From NCBI GenBank assembly GCA_027489955.1, contig JAIXYZ010000004.1:224672-282701 (forward strand): 58,030 bases of DNA, read 5' to 3'. A program made the position numbers and the translations under genes. Position 1 is the first letter of the stretch. Each line of letters starts with the position of its first letter. Shown piece by piece: positions 35,775-44,710 of the stretch. This stretch comes from Hyphomicrobiales bacterium (GTDB lineage Bacteria > Pseudomonadota > Alphaproteobacteria > Rhizobiales > Beijerinckiaceae). Below the pieces are notes generated by a model, which was given only the letters and a program-made list of their open reading frames with translations, was not told the DNA's origin and did no database searches.

Positions 35775-38495
35775 GTGAGCCGGACGTCGGAAGAACTCGG
35801 CGCCGCCGATGCGGCGACGCGCGGCGCGGAAAGTCGCCTGGCGCGGCTGATCTGGGCCGCGCGCGCCGCCATCCTCTGGGACCGGGTCTGGCCCGCGCTC
35901 ATCGCGCCGCTCGTCGTCCTCGCCTGCTTCGTCACCGTCTCGGCCCTCGGCCTCTGGCTCGTCGTTCCCGGCTGGGCGCGGATGGCCGGCACGGCGCTCG
36001 CGGCCCTGGCGCTTCTGGCGTCCCTCCTTCCGCTCGCCCGCGTGCGGCCCGCCACCCGCGAGGAGGCCCTCGCCCGCGTGGACCGGGACGGGGCGCTGCG
36101 CCACCGCCCGGCCACCGCCGCCGAGGACAGCCTGGCGCTCGGCGCCGACGATCCTACCGCCCGCGCTTTGTGGGCGCTGCACCGGCAGCGCGCGGCGCGT
36201 GCGGTGCTCGCCCTGCCCATGCCCCGGGCCCGGCCCGGCGCTCCGGCCCGCGACCCCTATGCGATCCGCGCCGCCGCGCTGGTGGCGGTGGTGGCGAGCG
36301 TGTTCGTCGCCGGGCCGGAATGGCGCGCGCGCGTCGCCGCCGCCTTCGACTGGCGCGGCTCGCTGGGCGAAGCCGCCCCGTTCCGCCTGGACGCCTGGAT
36401 CGATCCCCCGGTCTATACGCGCCAGCCCCCGGTCGTGCTGGACCTGTCGACCCCGCCGGACGGCGGCACGCGGCGGCTGGCCGTCAGGGTCCCGTCGGGA
36501 AGCACGGTCATCGTGCGCGCCGCCGGCCGCAGCGACGTCAGCCTGTCGCTGACCGGCGGCATCGGCGACGCGCCGAAGCAGGCGAAGGAGGGCGAGACCG
36601 CGGCCCAGCCCGCCGCCCAGCCGGCAGCGTCCGCTCCCGCCGCCCGTCCCGGCGAACCCGCCCTGGAGCGGCGCCTGCGGGTGGCCGGATCGGGCGAGAT
36701 CGCGGTCGGCGTCGGCCGCGGCCAGCAGGCCGTGGTGGCGATCGAGGCGATCCCCGACCGCGCCCCGAGCGCCGAGTGGAGCCGCCCGCCCGAACAGACC
36801 GCCCGGGGCGGTCTGACGCTGTTCTACCGCGCCCAGGACGACTATGCCGTCGCCCGCATCGAGGCGCTGATGGAGGCCGTCGACCCGGCCGCGGCAGGCC
36901 GCGCCCTCGTGCCGCCGCCGCGCCCGCCGCTGGCTTTGCCTGCCGATCCCACGGCACCCGCCGAGACGTCGGCCGGGCTCGACCTTGCCGACCACCCCTG
37001 GGCGGGCGCACGCGTGCGCACCACGATCGTGGTCGGGGACGATGCCGGTCAGGAAGGCCGCAGCGAACCGCTTGTGGTGACGCTGCCGCAGCGGCCGTTC
37101 TCCAATCCGCTGGCGAAGGCGCTGGTGGAGCAGCGGCGCAACCTCGTCATGGACCGCGCCGCGCGGCCGCTGGTGCAGACCGCGCTCGACGCGCTGACCA
37201 TCGCGCCGGACCTGTTCTCGCCCCGGCTGGGCGAATATCTCGGCCTCGCCATCGGCTCCCAGCGCCTGCGCAACGCGCGCACCGACGAGGACTTGCTGGA
37301 CGTCGCCCAGTATCTCTGGGAGATGGCGGTCCGGCTGGAGGACGGGGACCTGTCGGGCGCCGAGCGCGACCTGCGCGCGGCGCAGGAGGCGCTGCGCCAG
37401 GCGATCGAGCGCGGGGCGAGCGAGGACGAGATCCGCCGCCTGATGAATCAGTTGCGCCAGGCGATGAACAATTTCCTGCGCGAGCTGGCCGAGCGCGCCC
37501 AGCGCAACCAGCAGAACGCGGAGAACCAGCCGAACCAGCGCAACCAGCCCAGCCGCACCATCACCCAGCAGGATCTCAACCGCATGCTGGACCGGATGGA
37601 GCAGATGATGCGCGAGGGGAACACCGCCGATGCCCAGCGCATGCTGGAGCAGCTCAAGCAGATGATGGAGAACCTGCAGACGGCGCGCCCCGGCCGGAGC
37701 CCGCAGCAGCAGGAGATGGAGCAGGCCCTCAACGAGCTGGACGAGATGACGCGGGACCAGCAGGACCTGCGCGACGAGACGTTCCAGAACCAGCCGCCGG
37801 AAGCCCGCGAGCAGCAGCGCCGCCGGCAGGGCCAGAACCAGTTCGGCCAGAACCGCCAGCGCCAGCAGCAGGGCCAGCGGCAGCGCGGCCAGCAGGGTCA
37901 GCAAGGACAGCAGGGGCAGCAGGGCGAGCAGCAGGCCGAGGGCGACCAGCAGGGCCAGGGCCAGAACATGCAGGCCCTGCGCGAGCGCCAGCAGCGGCTG
38001 CGCGAGCGGCTGGAGGCCATGCGCCGGCGCATGCAGGAGCGCGGCCAGCAGGGCGGCCAGGGCGAACTCGGCGAGGCCGAGGAGGCGATGCGCCAGGCCG
38101 AGCGCGGGCTGAATCAGGGCGACGGCGAAGGTGCGCTTGACGGGCAGGGACGGGCGCTGGAGGCGCTGCGGCGCGGCGGCGAGCAGATGGCGCGGGAGAT
38201 GCAGCCGGGCCAGGACGGGGACGGCGAGGGGCAGGCCAATGGCGAGCCGGGCCAGGGCTCCGACCGGCCGGGCTCCCGCCAGGCCGAGCGCGGGCAGGAT
38301 CCCAACGACCCGCTCGGGCGGCCCGTGCGCAACCCGCGCGACAACGACAATGCGCGCTTCGACCGGCGCGGCGGCCGCGCCGGCAGCGAGATCCGGATCG
38401 ACGAGGTCATCAACGAGCTGCGCCGGCGCCTGGGCGATCCCACGCGCAGGCAGGAAGAGCTCGACTATTTCGAGCGCCTGCTGCGGCCGCGCTGA
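35775..38495 (+). CDS. TIGR02302 family protein (DUF4175), Gln-rich membrane protein
   Basis: A protein of about 906 residues. Two N-terminal membrane segments (RVWPALIAPLVVLACFVTV and a second pair) and a third near residue 180 (AAALVAVVASVFV) precede a large periplasmic part with a beta-rich region (about 200-430) and a helical, low-complexity C-terminal half extremely rich in Gln, Arg, Asn and Glu (for example QQGQRQRGQQGQQGQQ). This matches the alphaproteobacterial TIGR02302 family (DUF4175), whose function is unknown. The GTG at 35775 has GAGGAGG 5 bp upstream; an ATG at 35757 is the alternative. It follows lysA, the usual position. Confidence 0.88.
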   Translation: MSRTSEELGAADAATRGAESRLARLIWAARAAILWDRVWPALIAPLVVLACFVTVSALGLWLVVPGWARMAGTALAALALLASLLPLARVRPATREEALARVDRDGALRHRPATAAEDSLALGADDPTARALWALHRQRAARAVLALPMPRARPGAPARDPYAIRAAALVAVVASVFVAGPEWRARVAAAFDWRGSLGEAAPFRLDAWIDPPVYTRQPPVVLDLSTPPDGGTRRLAVRVPSGSTVIVRAAGRSDVSLSLTGGIGDAPKQAKEGETAAQPAAQPAASAPAARPGEPALERRLRVAGSGEIAVGVGRGQQAVVAIEAIPDRAPSAEWSRPPEQTARGGLTLFYRAQDDYAVARIEALMEAVDPAAAGRALVPPPRPPLALPADPTAPAETSAGLDLADHPWAGARVRTTIVVGDDAGQEGRSEPLVVTLPQRPFSNPLAKALVEQRRNLVMDRAARPLVQTALDALTIAPDLFSPRLGEYLGLAIGSQRLRNARTDEDLLDVAQYLWEMAVRLEDGDLSGAERDLRAAQEALRQAIERGASEDEIRRLMNQLRQAMNNFLRELAERAQRNQQNAENQPNQRNQPSRTITQQDLNRMLDRMEQMMREGNTADAQRMLEQLKQMMENLQTARPGRSPQQQEMEQALNELDEMTRDQQDLRDETFQNQPPEAREQQRRRQGQNQFGQNRQRQQQGQRQRGQQGQQGQQGQQGEQQAEGDQQGQGQNMQALRERQQRLRERLEAMRRRMQERGQQGGQGELGEAEEAMRQAERGLNQGDGEGALDGQGRALEALRRGGEQMAREMQPGQDGDGEGQANGEPGQGSDRPGSRQAERGQDPNDPLGRPVRNPRDNDNARFDRRGGRAGSEIRIDEVINELRRRLGDPTRRQEELDYFERLLRPR

Positions 38496-38524
38496 CGGCC
38501 GGGTTTCCGTACACGACATGACGA

Positions 38525-38553
38525 CGCCCGCCGCAGGGTGAATGCGGCGGGCG
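38525..38553. terminator. intrinsic-type terminator between convergent genes
   Basis: CGCCCGCCGCA (38525-38535) and TGCGGCGGGCG (38543-38553) form a perfect 11-bp GC stem with a 7-nt loop, followed on the plus strand by CTGTCTTTC. It lies 29 bp after the TIGR02302 gene and 40 bp before the end of the facing lipoprotein gene. Confidence 0.7.
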
Positions 38554-38593
38554 CTGTCTTTCGGAGCCGGGCATCCTCAAGGCCCGGCGGCGC

Positions 38594-39178
38594 TCAGTTC
38601 GAGGTGCCGACGCCGGCCCCGGCGCCCACGCCGATCCCGCCATCGCCGACCCCGACGCCCGCGCCCAGTCCGGCGCCCAGGCCGCCAAGGCCCGCCCCGG
38701 CTCCGACGCCGACACCGAGGCCGCCGTCATTGGCCCCGAGGCCTGCACCCACACCGGCACCGAGGCCGCCCGCATTCGCGCCGGCCGCAGCGCCCGCGCC
38801 CAGCCCGCCGCCGCCGAGCCCGGCTCCGGCACCGACGCCCGCGCCGACGCCGCCCAGACCTGCGCCCGCGCCGACACCCGCGCCGATGCCGCCGGGCGCG
38901 CCGCCGGGCGCTCCCGGGCCTCCGGGCCCCGTGCCCGGCGAGCCGGGTCCGGTCGCGCCGGGGCCCGTCGTTCCAGGCCCGCTACCGGGACCGCCCACGT
39001 TTCCAAGGGCCGCCGACCGGTCGAAACCGGGCGCCTGGGCCCGGGCCTGCTGGAGGCAGCGCGCCTTCGCCCCGCCCCGCAGGCCGTCGCAGGAGCCGAG
39101 CGTTCCGGTGTAGTCGGCCGGAGACTGGCAGGCGGCGAGCCCGAGCGTTCCGGCCAGCGCGATCAACATGGTCCTCAT
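38594..39178 (-). CDS. Gly/Ala-rich lipoprotein, low-complexity
   Basis: A 194-residue lipoprotein: signal with lipobox LAAC (Cys17), a short globular part with two cysteines (GSCDGLRGGAKARCLQQARAQA, about 28-49) and then about 140 residues made of Gly, Ala, Val, Leu and Pro in short units such as GAGVGAGAGLGG. There are no aromatic residues in that tail. The start at 39178 has GGAG 8 bp upstream. Function unknown; the composition suggests a flexible, glycine-zipper-like or cell-wall-associated tail. Codon use is strongly GC-rich, and the opposite strand is also open, but only this strand gives a signal peptide and ribosome-binding site. Confidence 0.65.
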   Translation of the reverse strand: MRTMLIALAGTLGLAACQSPADYTGTLGSCDGLRGGAKARCLQQARAQAPGFDRSAALGNVGGPGSGPGTTGPGATGPGSPGTGPGGPGAPGGAPGGIGAGVGAGAGLGGVGAGVGAGAGLGGGGLGAGAAAGANAGGLGAGVGAGLGANDGGLGVGVGAGAGLGGLGAGLGAGVGVGDGGIGVGAGAGVGTSN

Positions 39179-39392
39179 GACTTTGCTCCGTCTCTGTCGA
39201 AGCCCCCTCATGCGGGAATGACCCCCGGGCCGGGCCCAAGGTTCAAACCCGTCTCGTGTCATGGTTGCCGGGCGCCTTGCGGGTCGGGGACAATTCGCGG
39301 CAAAGGCGGCGCAATGGCTGCGGCGGCGCGGCGCAGCGAGACGGCGCGGAGCGGCCATTTCCGGGACGGCGGCCATGCCCTAGATAGGGCGC

Positions 39393-39581
39393 ATGGATAT
39401 CGGAACCCTCCTCGTCCCGGCGGCGGTCATCATCGTGGCGGTCGTCCTCGTCCTCGGCCTCGTCAACATGATGCGGGGCGGAGATCCCAACCGGTCGCAG
39501 AAGCTGATGCGCCTGCGCGTCATGCTGCAATTCGCCGCCATCGTGGTGATCATGGTGGTGATCTGGGCCAAGTCCGGCTAA
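39393..39581 (+). CDS. twin transmembrane (HIG1-like) small protein
   Basis: A 62-residue membrane protein with two hydrophobic helices (about 6-25 and 46-60) joined by the basic loop MMRGGDPNRSQKLMRLRVM. The N-x-x-RGGDPNRSQKLMRxRV pattern is the alphaproteobacterial twin-TM/HIG1-like family, related to the mitochondrial respirasome-assembly proteins. It is usually found upstream of the PduO adenosyltransferase, as here, with one extra gene in between. Confidence 0.85.
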   Translation: MDIGTLLVPAAVIIVAVVLVLGLVNMMRGGDPNRSQKLMRLRVMLQFAAIVVIMVVIWAKSG

Positions 39582-39724
39582 GGCCACCCGCCGGCTTTCG
39601 CCCGGGCGGATGCGGGTGTGGCGCTGGCGACACGCCGCAGCGGCGGCCGCCCGCCTGCCGTGCCATTTCGCTTTGCGGCACAACCGCGCGTGATAATGTC
39701 GCGGCGTTTTCGCAAGGACGAACC

Positions 39725-40312
39725 ATGATCCGCCGCCTCGTCTGCGCCGCCCTGCTGGGCCTCGCTTCCGCCCAGGCCATCGCCGCCGACCTGGGTGGAC
39801 CCGGCCGCGCCCCGATGGCTCCGGTCGCTCCGCTGCAGGAGCCGTCCTTCTTCGAGCTGCGCCTCGGCGCGTCCTACCACGAGCTGTCCGGGCCGGAGAG
39901 CGGCTCCGTCGCCATCGTCGGCGAGGTCCTGGCGCCGAAGTTCTTCCGCGCGGCCGATCCGATCCTCGACGTGCTGATCCCCCGGCTCCATGTGGGCGCC
40001 AGCATCAATGCCGGCGGCGACACCAGCTTCGGCTATGCAGGCTTCACCTGGAGCTACGACTTCACGTCGCGCTTCTTCGGCGAGGTCTCGTTCGGCGGCG
40101 CGATCCACAACGGCGAGACCGGCCCGGTCGTGCCCGTCGGGCGCAACGCGCTGGGCTGCTCGCCGCTGTTTCGCGAATCGGCGGGCATCGGCTACCGTCT
40201 GACCGAGCAGCTCTCGGTCATGGCGGTGGTGGAGCACCTGTCCAATGCCGGGCTCTGCGACGCCAATCGCGGTCTGACGAACGCCGGCGTGCGGATCGGA
40301 TACCGCTTCTGA
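39725..40312 (+). CDS. acyloxyacyl hydrolase / lipid A deacylase (PagL-like), outer membrane
   Basis: A 195-residue exported protein with a signal peptide (cut after AIAA) and a small beta-barrel pattern ending in the outer-membrane-type aromatic terminus VRIGYRF. The catalytic pair His171 and Ser173 lies in VEHLSNAGLCDANRGLTN, the PagL-like motif. PagL removes the 3-linked acyl chain of lipid A at the outer membrane; other members act on related lipids. Its position between the twin-TM gene and the PduO gene is unusual. Confidence 0.82.
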   Translation: MIRRLVCAALLGLASAQAIAADLGGPGRAPMAPVAPLQEPSFFELRLGASYHELSGPESGSVAIVGEVLAPKFFRAADPILDVLIPRLHVGASINAGGDTSFGYAGFTWSYDFTSRFFGEVSFGGAIHNGETGPVVPVGRNALGCSPLFRESAGIGYRLTEQLSVMAVVEHLSNAGLCDANRGLTNAGVRIGYRF

Positions 40313-40328
40313 GAAAGCGGTCCTTTCC

Positions 40329-40907
40329 TTGGTCAAGCTCAACCGGATCTACACGCGCACCGGCGACAACGGCACGACGGGGCTCGGCAACGGCGAGCGC
40401 CGGCTGAAATTCGACCTGCGGGTCGAGGCCTACGGCACCGTGGACGAGACCAACGCCGCCATCGGCATCGCCCGCCTGTCCACCGCCGGGGACGCCGAGC
40501 TCGACGCCATGCTCGGGCGCATCCAGAACGACCTGTTCGACCTCGGGGCCGATCTCGCCTGCCCCGACGACGGCAAGCCGCTCCCCTACGAGCCGCTGCG
40601 GATCACGCAGGGACAGGTGGACCGGGTCGAGCGCGAGATCGACACGCTCAACGCGCGGCTGCGGCCACTGAACTCCTTCGTCCTGCCGGGCGGCACGCCG
40701 GCCGCGGCCGGGCTGCACCTGGCGCGCACGGTCTGCCGCCGGGCGGAGCGCCTGACGGTGGAGCTCACGCGCACGGACGGCGAGGTCGTCTCGGACGCCG
40801 CGGTCAAGTACCTCAACCGCCTGTCGGACTTCCTGTTCGTCGCCTCGCGCATCGCCAACGACGACGGCGCCCTCGACGTGCTCTGGGTGCCGGGGCAGAA
40901 TCGCTAA
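40329..40907 (+). CDS. cob(I)yrinic acid a,c-diamide adenosyltransferase, PduO type
   Basis: A 192-residue enzyme that transfers adenosyl from ATP to cob(I)alamin to make coenzyme B12. KLNRIYTRTGDNGTTGLGNGER binds ATP at the N-terminus, VDETNA and the C-terminal NRLSDFLFVASR are the other PduO signatures. It starts with TTG at 40329, supported because homologues begin MVKLNRIYTRTGD and no ATG is available. It starts 16 bp after the deacylase gene. Adenosylcobalamin is needed, for example, by methylmalonyl-CoA mutase, not in this window. Confidence 0.94.
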   Translation: MVKLNRIYTRTGDNGTTGLGNGERRLKFDLRVEAYGTVDETNAAIGIARLSTAGDAELDAMLGRIQNDLFDLGADLACPDDGKPLPYEPLRITQGQVDRVEREIDTLNARLRPLNSFVLPGGTPAAAGLHLARTVCRRAERLTVELTRTDGEVVSDAAVKYLNRLSDFLFVASRIANDDGALDVLWVPGQNR

Positions 40908-40938
40908 AGGCGGCTGCGGCCAGCGGAGCGCATCGGCG

Positions 40939-41655
40939 ATGTTCGTACCGATCTACGACGGCGTGCCGATGCGGCGCCTCAAGGCGCCGTTCGTCACCTA
41001 CGCGCTCATCCTGGCCAATCTCGCAGCCTTTCTCGCGACTGCAGTTACGCCGCAGATGCAGGCCGATTTCGCCTATGTGACGGCGGGCCTCGGCGCGATC
41101 CCCTCGGTCATCTTTGGCTACGAGGAGCTGCCCGCCGGGCTGCCGCTGGTTCCCGCGCCGCTGACGCTGCTCACCAGCCTGTTCCTGCACCTGTCCTGGA
41201 TCCACCTGATCGGCAACATGGTGGTGCTCTACGTGTTCGGCGACAATGTCGAGGATGCGCTGGGCCACGGGCGCTTCCTGGCCTTCTACCTCCTGTGCGG
41301 GGTGGCGGGGGGCCTCGCCCATGCCGCCGTGGACCTTGCCGCGCCTCGTCCGCTGGTGGGCGCGTCGGCGGCGGTGTCGGGCGTCATCGGCGCCTATCTG
41401 ATCCTGCATCCCCGGGTGAAGGTCTGGGGGCTGATCCTGTTCCGCATCCCCGTCCGCCTGAGGGCGGCCTGGGGCATCGCGCTGTGGGCCGCGCTGCAGA
41501 TCTGGCAGGTCGTCTCGGCGGGCGATGCCTCCACCGGCTGGATGGCCCATATCGGGGGATTTGCCGCCGGCATCGCCCTCATCTTCGTGCTGCGGCCGGC
41601 GGACCAGCCGCTCTTCGGGGCGGCCGACGGGCCGGACCTGACGGACGAGCGCTGA
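40939..41655 (+). CDS. rhomboid family intramembrane serine protease
   Basis: A 238-residue membrane protein with six to seven hydrophobic segments. The rhomboid signatures are HLSWIHLIGNMVVLYVFGD in segment 2, GASAAVSGVIGAYL with the nucleophile Ser in segment 4, and the catalytic His in MAHIGGFAAGI. The usual GxSG reads GASA here. Rhomboids cleave single-pass membrane proteins within the bilayer; the substrate is unknown. It lies between the PduO and etfB genes on the same strand. Confidence 0.9.
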   Translation: MFVPIYDGVPMRRLKAPFVTYALILANLAAFLATAVTPQMQADFAYVTAGLGAIPSVIFGYEELPAGLPLVPAPLTLLTSLFLHLSWIHLIGNMVVLYVFGDNVEDALGHGRFLAFYLLCGVAGGLAHAAVDLAAPRPLVGASAAVSGVIGAYLILHPRVKVWGLILFRIPVRLRAAWGIALWAALQIWQVVSAGDASTGWMAHIGGFAAGIALIFVLRPADQPLFGAADGPDLTDER

Positions 41656-41682
41656 GCGCATGGACGTGCGCCTTAGGTGGCG

Positions 41683-41712
41683 TTGACAACGCGCAAACCG
41701 CGTCGGTACGGT
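41683..41712 (+). promoter_or_regulatory. predicted promoter of etfBA
   Basis: TTGACA (41683-41688), an 18-bp spacer and TACGGT (41707-41712), 56 bp upstream of etfB. The -35 box is perfect, the -10 box is moderate. A separate promoter fits the high electron-transfer flavoprotein demand. Confidence 0.45.
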
Positions 41713-41767
41713 CCCGGCCCATCTCCCGGCCGCCTCGTCGGCCCTCCATTTCTCACGGAAAGATGCG

Positions 41768-42514
41768 ATGAAGCTTCTGGTCTGCGTGAAGCGCGTCGTC
41801 GACTACAACGTGAAGGTCCGCGTGAAGGCGGACGGCAGCGGCGTCGACCTCGCCAACGTGAAGATGTCGATGAATCCCTTCGACGAGATCGCCGTCGAGG
41901 AGGCGATCCGCCTCAAGGAGGCCGGCAAGGCGACCGAGGTCGTCGCGCTCTCCATCGGCCCCGCACAGGCGTCGGAGACGATCCGCACCGCGCTCGCCAT
42001 GGGCGCCGACCGCGGCATCCACGTGAAGAGCGACCAGACGGTCGAGCCGCTGGCGGTTGCCAAGATCGTCGCCAAGGTCATCGAGACCGAGAAGCCCGAC
42101 CTCGTCATCCTGGGCAAGCAGGCGATCGACGACGATTGCAACCAGACCGGCCAGATGCTCGCCGCGCTGCTGGACTGGCCGCAGGGTACGTTCGCCTCGA
42201 AGGTGGATGTCACCAGCGGCGCCATCGCGGTCACCCGCGAGGTCGACGGCGGCCTGCAGACGGTGGAGCTGAAGCTGCCTGCCATCGTCACCACGGACCT
42301 GCGCCTCAACGAGCCGCGCTATGCGTCCCTGCCCAACATCATGAAGGCCAAGAAGAAGCCCATCGAGGAGACCAGCGCCGAGGCGCTCGGCGTCGACATC
42401 GCGCCGCGGCTCAAGGTCGTCTCCACCGCCGAGCCGCCCAAGCGCAGCGCCGGCGTCAAGGTCGGCTCGGTCGCCGAGCTGGTGGGCAAGCTGAAGGAAA
42501 CGGGAGTCCTGTGA
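41768..42514 (+). CDS. etfB: electron transfer flavoprotein subunit beta
   Basis: A 248-residue subunit that binds AMP and helps pass electrons from acyl-CoA dehydrogenases to ETF:ubiquinone oxidoreductase. [20 protein letters not shown], the middle [19 protein letters not shown] (AMP loop) and the beta signature [31 protein letters not shown] are characteristic. Its stop overlaps the etfA ATG by one base, ensuring equal amounts of both subunits. Confidence 0.97.
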   Translation: MKLLVCVKRVVDYNVKVRVKADGSGVDLANVKMSMNPFDEIAVEEAIRLKEAGKATEVVALSIGPAQASETIRTALAMGADRGIHVKSDQTVEPLAVAKIVAKVIETEKPDLVILGKQAIDDDCNQTGQMLAALLDWPQGTFASKVDVTSGAIAVTREVDGGLQTVELKLPAIVTTDLRLNEPRYASLPNIMKAKKKPIEETSAEALGVDIAPRLKVVSTAEPPKRSAGVKVGSVAELVGKLKETGVL

Positions 42515-43443
42515 TGGCCACGCTGCTGATCGCCGAACACGACAATTCCTCCCTCAAGGAAGCCACCGCCAAGGCCCTCACGGCCGCGGCCGCCCTCGGC
42601 GGTCCGGTCCATGTCCTGGTCGCCGGCAAGGGCGCGAAGGCCGCCGCCGACGCAGCCGCCCAGCTGGCGGGGGTCGAGAAGGTGCTGCTGGCCGATGCCG
42701 ACGCCTACCAGCACGGCCTCGCCGAGCCGCTGGCCGAGCTCGTCCTGTCGCTGGCTTCCGGATACGACGCCATCGTCGCGCCCTCGACCACGTCGGGCAA
42801 GAACATGCTGCCGCGCGTCGCCGCCAAGCTCGACGTGATGCAGATCTCCGACGTGATGAAGGTCGTCTCGGCCGACACGTTCGAGCGGCCGATCTATGCC
42901 GGCAACGCGATCCAGACGGTGCAGTCCACGGACGCCAAGAAGGTGATCACCGTGCGCACGGCGTCCTTCCAGCCGGCGGGCGCCGGCGGGTCGGCCCCGG
43001 TGGAGACGGTCGCGGCGGCGGCCGATCCGGGCCTGTCCACCTTCAAGGGCGAAGAGGTCGCGCAGTCCGACCGTCCCGAGCTCACCTCGGCGCGGTTCAT
43101 CGTGTCCGGCGGTCGGGCGCTCGGCTCCAAGGAGAAGTTCGAGGAGTTCATCGTCCCGCTCGCCGACAAGCTCGGCGCGGCGACCGGTGCGTCCCGGGCC
43201 GCGGTGGACGCGGGCTATGCCCCCAACGATTGGCAGGTCGGCCAGACCGGCAAGGTCGTGGCGCCCGACCTCTACGTCGCCGTCGGCATTTCCGGCGCGA
43301 TCCAGCACCTGGCCGGCATGAAGGATTCGCGCGTCATCGTCGCGATCAACAAGGACGAGGAAGCGCCGATCTTCCAGGTCGCCGATTACGGCCTGGTGGG
43401 CGACCTCTTCCAGGTCGTGCCGGAACTGACCAAGGCGTTGTGA
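42514..43443 (+). CDS. etfA: electron transfer flavoprotein subunit alpha
   Basis: A 309-residue FAD-binding subunit. The N-terminal domain starts [18 protein letters not shown]; the C-terminal FAD domain carries [39 protein letters not shown] and the signature [17 protein letters not shown]...[10 protein letters not shown]. It forms the heterodimer with EtfB and transfers electrons from fatty-acid and amino-acid oxidation to ubiquinone. The start codon overlaps the etfB stop (TGATG). Confidence 0.97.
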   Translation: MATLLIAEHDNSSLKEATAKALTAAAALGGPVHVLVAGKGAKAAADAAAQLAGVEKVLLADADAYQHGLAEPLAELVLSLASGYDAIVAPSTTSGKNMLPRVAAKLDVMQISDVMKVVSADTFERPIYAGNAIQTVQSTDAKKVITVRTASFQPAGAGGSAPVETVAAAADPGLSTFKGEEVAQSDRPELTSARFIVSGGRALGSKEKFEEFIVPLADKLGAATGASRAAVDAGYAPNDWQVGQTGKVVAPDLYVAVGISGAIQHLAGMKDSRVIVAINKDEEAPIFQVADYGLVGDLFQVVPELTKAL

Positions 43444-43523
43444 TCCCTCGCACCGGACCCTCGGCGCGCCCTCGCCAAAGCAGCGCGGGCGCGCTACACG
43501 AGGACGGGGTGGAGAAACGTGGA

Positions 43524-44405
43524 ATGGTGACTTCGATCGAGAGCGTCGGGATCATCGGCGCCGGGCAGATGGGCAACGGCATCGCCCATGTCTGCGCGCT
43601 GGCAGGGCTCGATGTGCTGCTGCACGACGTCAATGCCGACCGGATCGAGGCGGGGCTCGCCACGATCAACGGCAACATGGCGCGCCAGGTGGCCAAGGGC
43701 CAGCTCGGCGAGGACGAGCGGAAGGCGGGCATTTCCCGCATCCGCCCCGCCATCGCGCTGGAGGAACTGGGCCGCTGTCACCTCGTCATCGAGGCCGCGA
43801 CCGAGAACGAGGAGGTCAAGCGCCGCATCTTCCAGGCGCTCTGCCCCGTCCTGTCCCCGGACACGCTGGTCGGCACCAACACCTCGTCGATCTCCATCAC
43901 GCGGCTGGCGGCCTCCACCGACCGGCCCGAGAAGTTCATCGGCATCCACTTCATGAACCCGGTCCCGCTGATGCAGCTCGTCGAGCTGATCCGCGGCATC
44001 GCCACCGGGGACGCGACGTTCGAGGCGGCGCGCAACCTGATCGAGCGCCTGGGCAAGACGATCTCGGTCTCCGAGGACTTCCCGGCTTTCATCGTCAACC
44101 GCATCCTGCTGCCGATGATCAACGAGGCCATCTACACGCTCTACGAGGGCGTGGGATCGGTCGACGCCATCGACACCGCCATGCGGCTGGGCGCCAACCA
44201 CCCGATGGGGCCGCTCCAGCTCGCCGATTTCATCGGCCTGGATACGTGCCTGTCGGTCATGCAGGTGCTGCACGAGGGCCTGGCGGACAGCAAGTACCGC
44301 CCGTGCCCGCTGCTGGTGAAGTATGTCGAGGCCGGCTGGCTCGGCCGCAAGACCAAGCGCGGCTTCTACGACTATCGCGGCGAGCATCCCGTCCCCACCC
44401 GCTGA
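43524..44405 (+). CDS. 3-hydroxybutyryl-CoA dehydrogenase
   Basis: A 293-residue NAD-dependent 3-hydroxyacyl-CoA dehydrogenase. [18 protein letters not shown] is the Rossmann loop, [11 protein letters not shown] and NTSSISIT follow, and [14 protein letters not shown] contains the catalytic His. The length without fused hydratase and [10 protein letters not shown] at the end match the butyryl-type enzyme of fatty-acid or polyhydroxybutyrate metabolism. ATG at 43524, GGAG about 11 bp upstream, 80 bp after etfA. Works with Etf in the same metabolic route. Confidence 0.95.
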   Translation: MVTSIESVGIIGAGQMGNGIAHVCALAGLDVLLHDVNADRIEAGLATINGNMARQVAKGQLGEDERKAGISRIRPAIALEELGRCHLVIEAATENEEVKRRIFQALCPVLSPDTLVGTNTSSISITRLAASTDRPEKFIGIHFMNPVPLMQLVELIRGIATGDATFEAARNLIERLGKTISVSEDFPAFIVNRILLPMINEAIYTLYEGVGSVDAIDTAMRLGANHPMGPLQLADFIGLDTCLSVMQVLHEGLADSKYRPCPLLVKYVEAGWLGRKTKRGFYDYRGEHPVPTR

Positions 44406-44443
44406 CCGACCGGCGCAATTGTCGCGGACGCCTTAAGGGAGCC

Positions 44444-44475
44444 TCAAGGCCGGCATGCCATGCTGGAGGCCTTGA
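44444..44475 (+). terminator. hairpin after 3-hydroxybutyryl-CoA dehydrogenase
   Basis: TCAAGGCC (44444-44451) pairs with GGCCTTGA (44468-44475), and inside it GCATG pairs with CATGC. The stem is strong but no T-run follows, and the next gene starts 19 bp later, so it might also be a leader structure of that gene. Confidence 0.4.
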
Positions 44476-44494
44476 ACCGTCCCGCGGGGGCCGC

Positions 44495-44710
44495 ATGTCC
44501 GAGATCGGCGATATCGCCACCAACCTCGTCTCCTTCCAGATGACGGCCCTGCGCATGCGCGCCATGGCCGCCGCCTCGAAGGCGACCGAGGACGACGACG
44601 CGCGGCGCATCCTCGCCCAGGGCATCATCGAGGCCGGCCGGCAGGCCGAGGCCCAGGCCGGGCGCGTCGCGTCGACCGGGCTCGGCCTTTCCGTCGACAG
44701 GATCGCGTGA
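44495..44710 (+). CDS. small helical protein, possibly motility-related (YjfB-like)
   Basis: A 71-residue soluble protein, nearly all helical, with the end GLGLSVDRIA. The C-terminal G-x-x-VD-x-I resembles the end of the YjfB motility family and of axial flagellar proteins. By itself it would be called hypothetical; the following gene, joined by a TGATG overlap, has the same length and a similar ending, so the two look like a diverged pair. The ATG has only a weak GGGGG ribosome-binding site. Confidence 0.6.
   Translation: MSEIGDIATNLVSFQMTALRMRAMAAASKATEDDDARRILAQGIIEAGRQAEAQAGRVASTGLGLSVDRIA

Noticed and set aside
35721-38519. 932-codon open frame antisense to the TIGR02302 gene
   Set aside because: It mirrors the repetitive Gln codons of the real gene as Leu-rich sequence, which looks like membrane protein by accident. 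The plus strand has the family match and ribosome-binding site.
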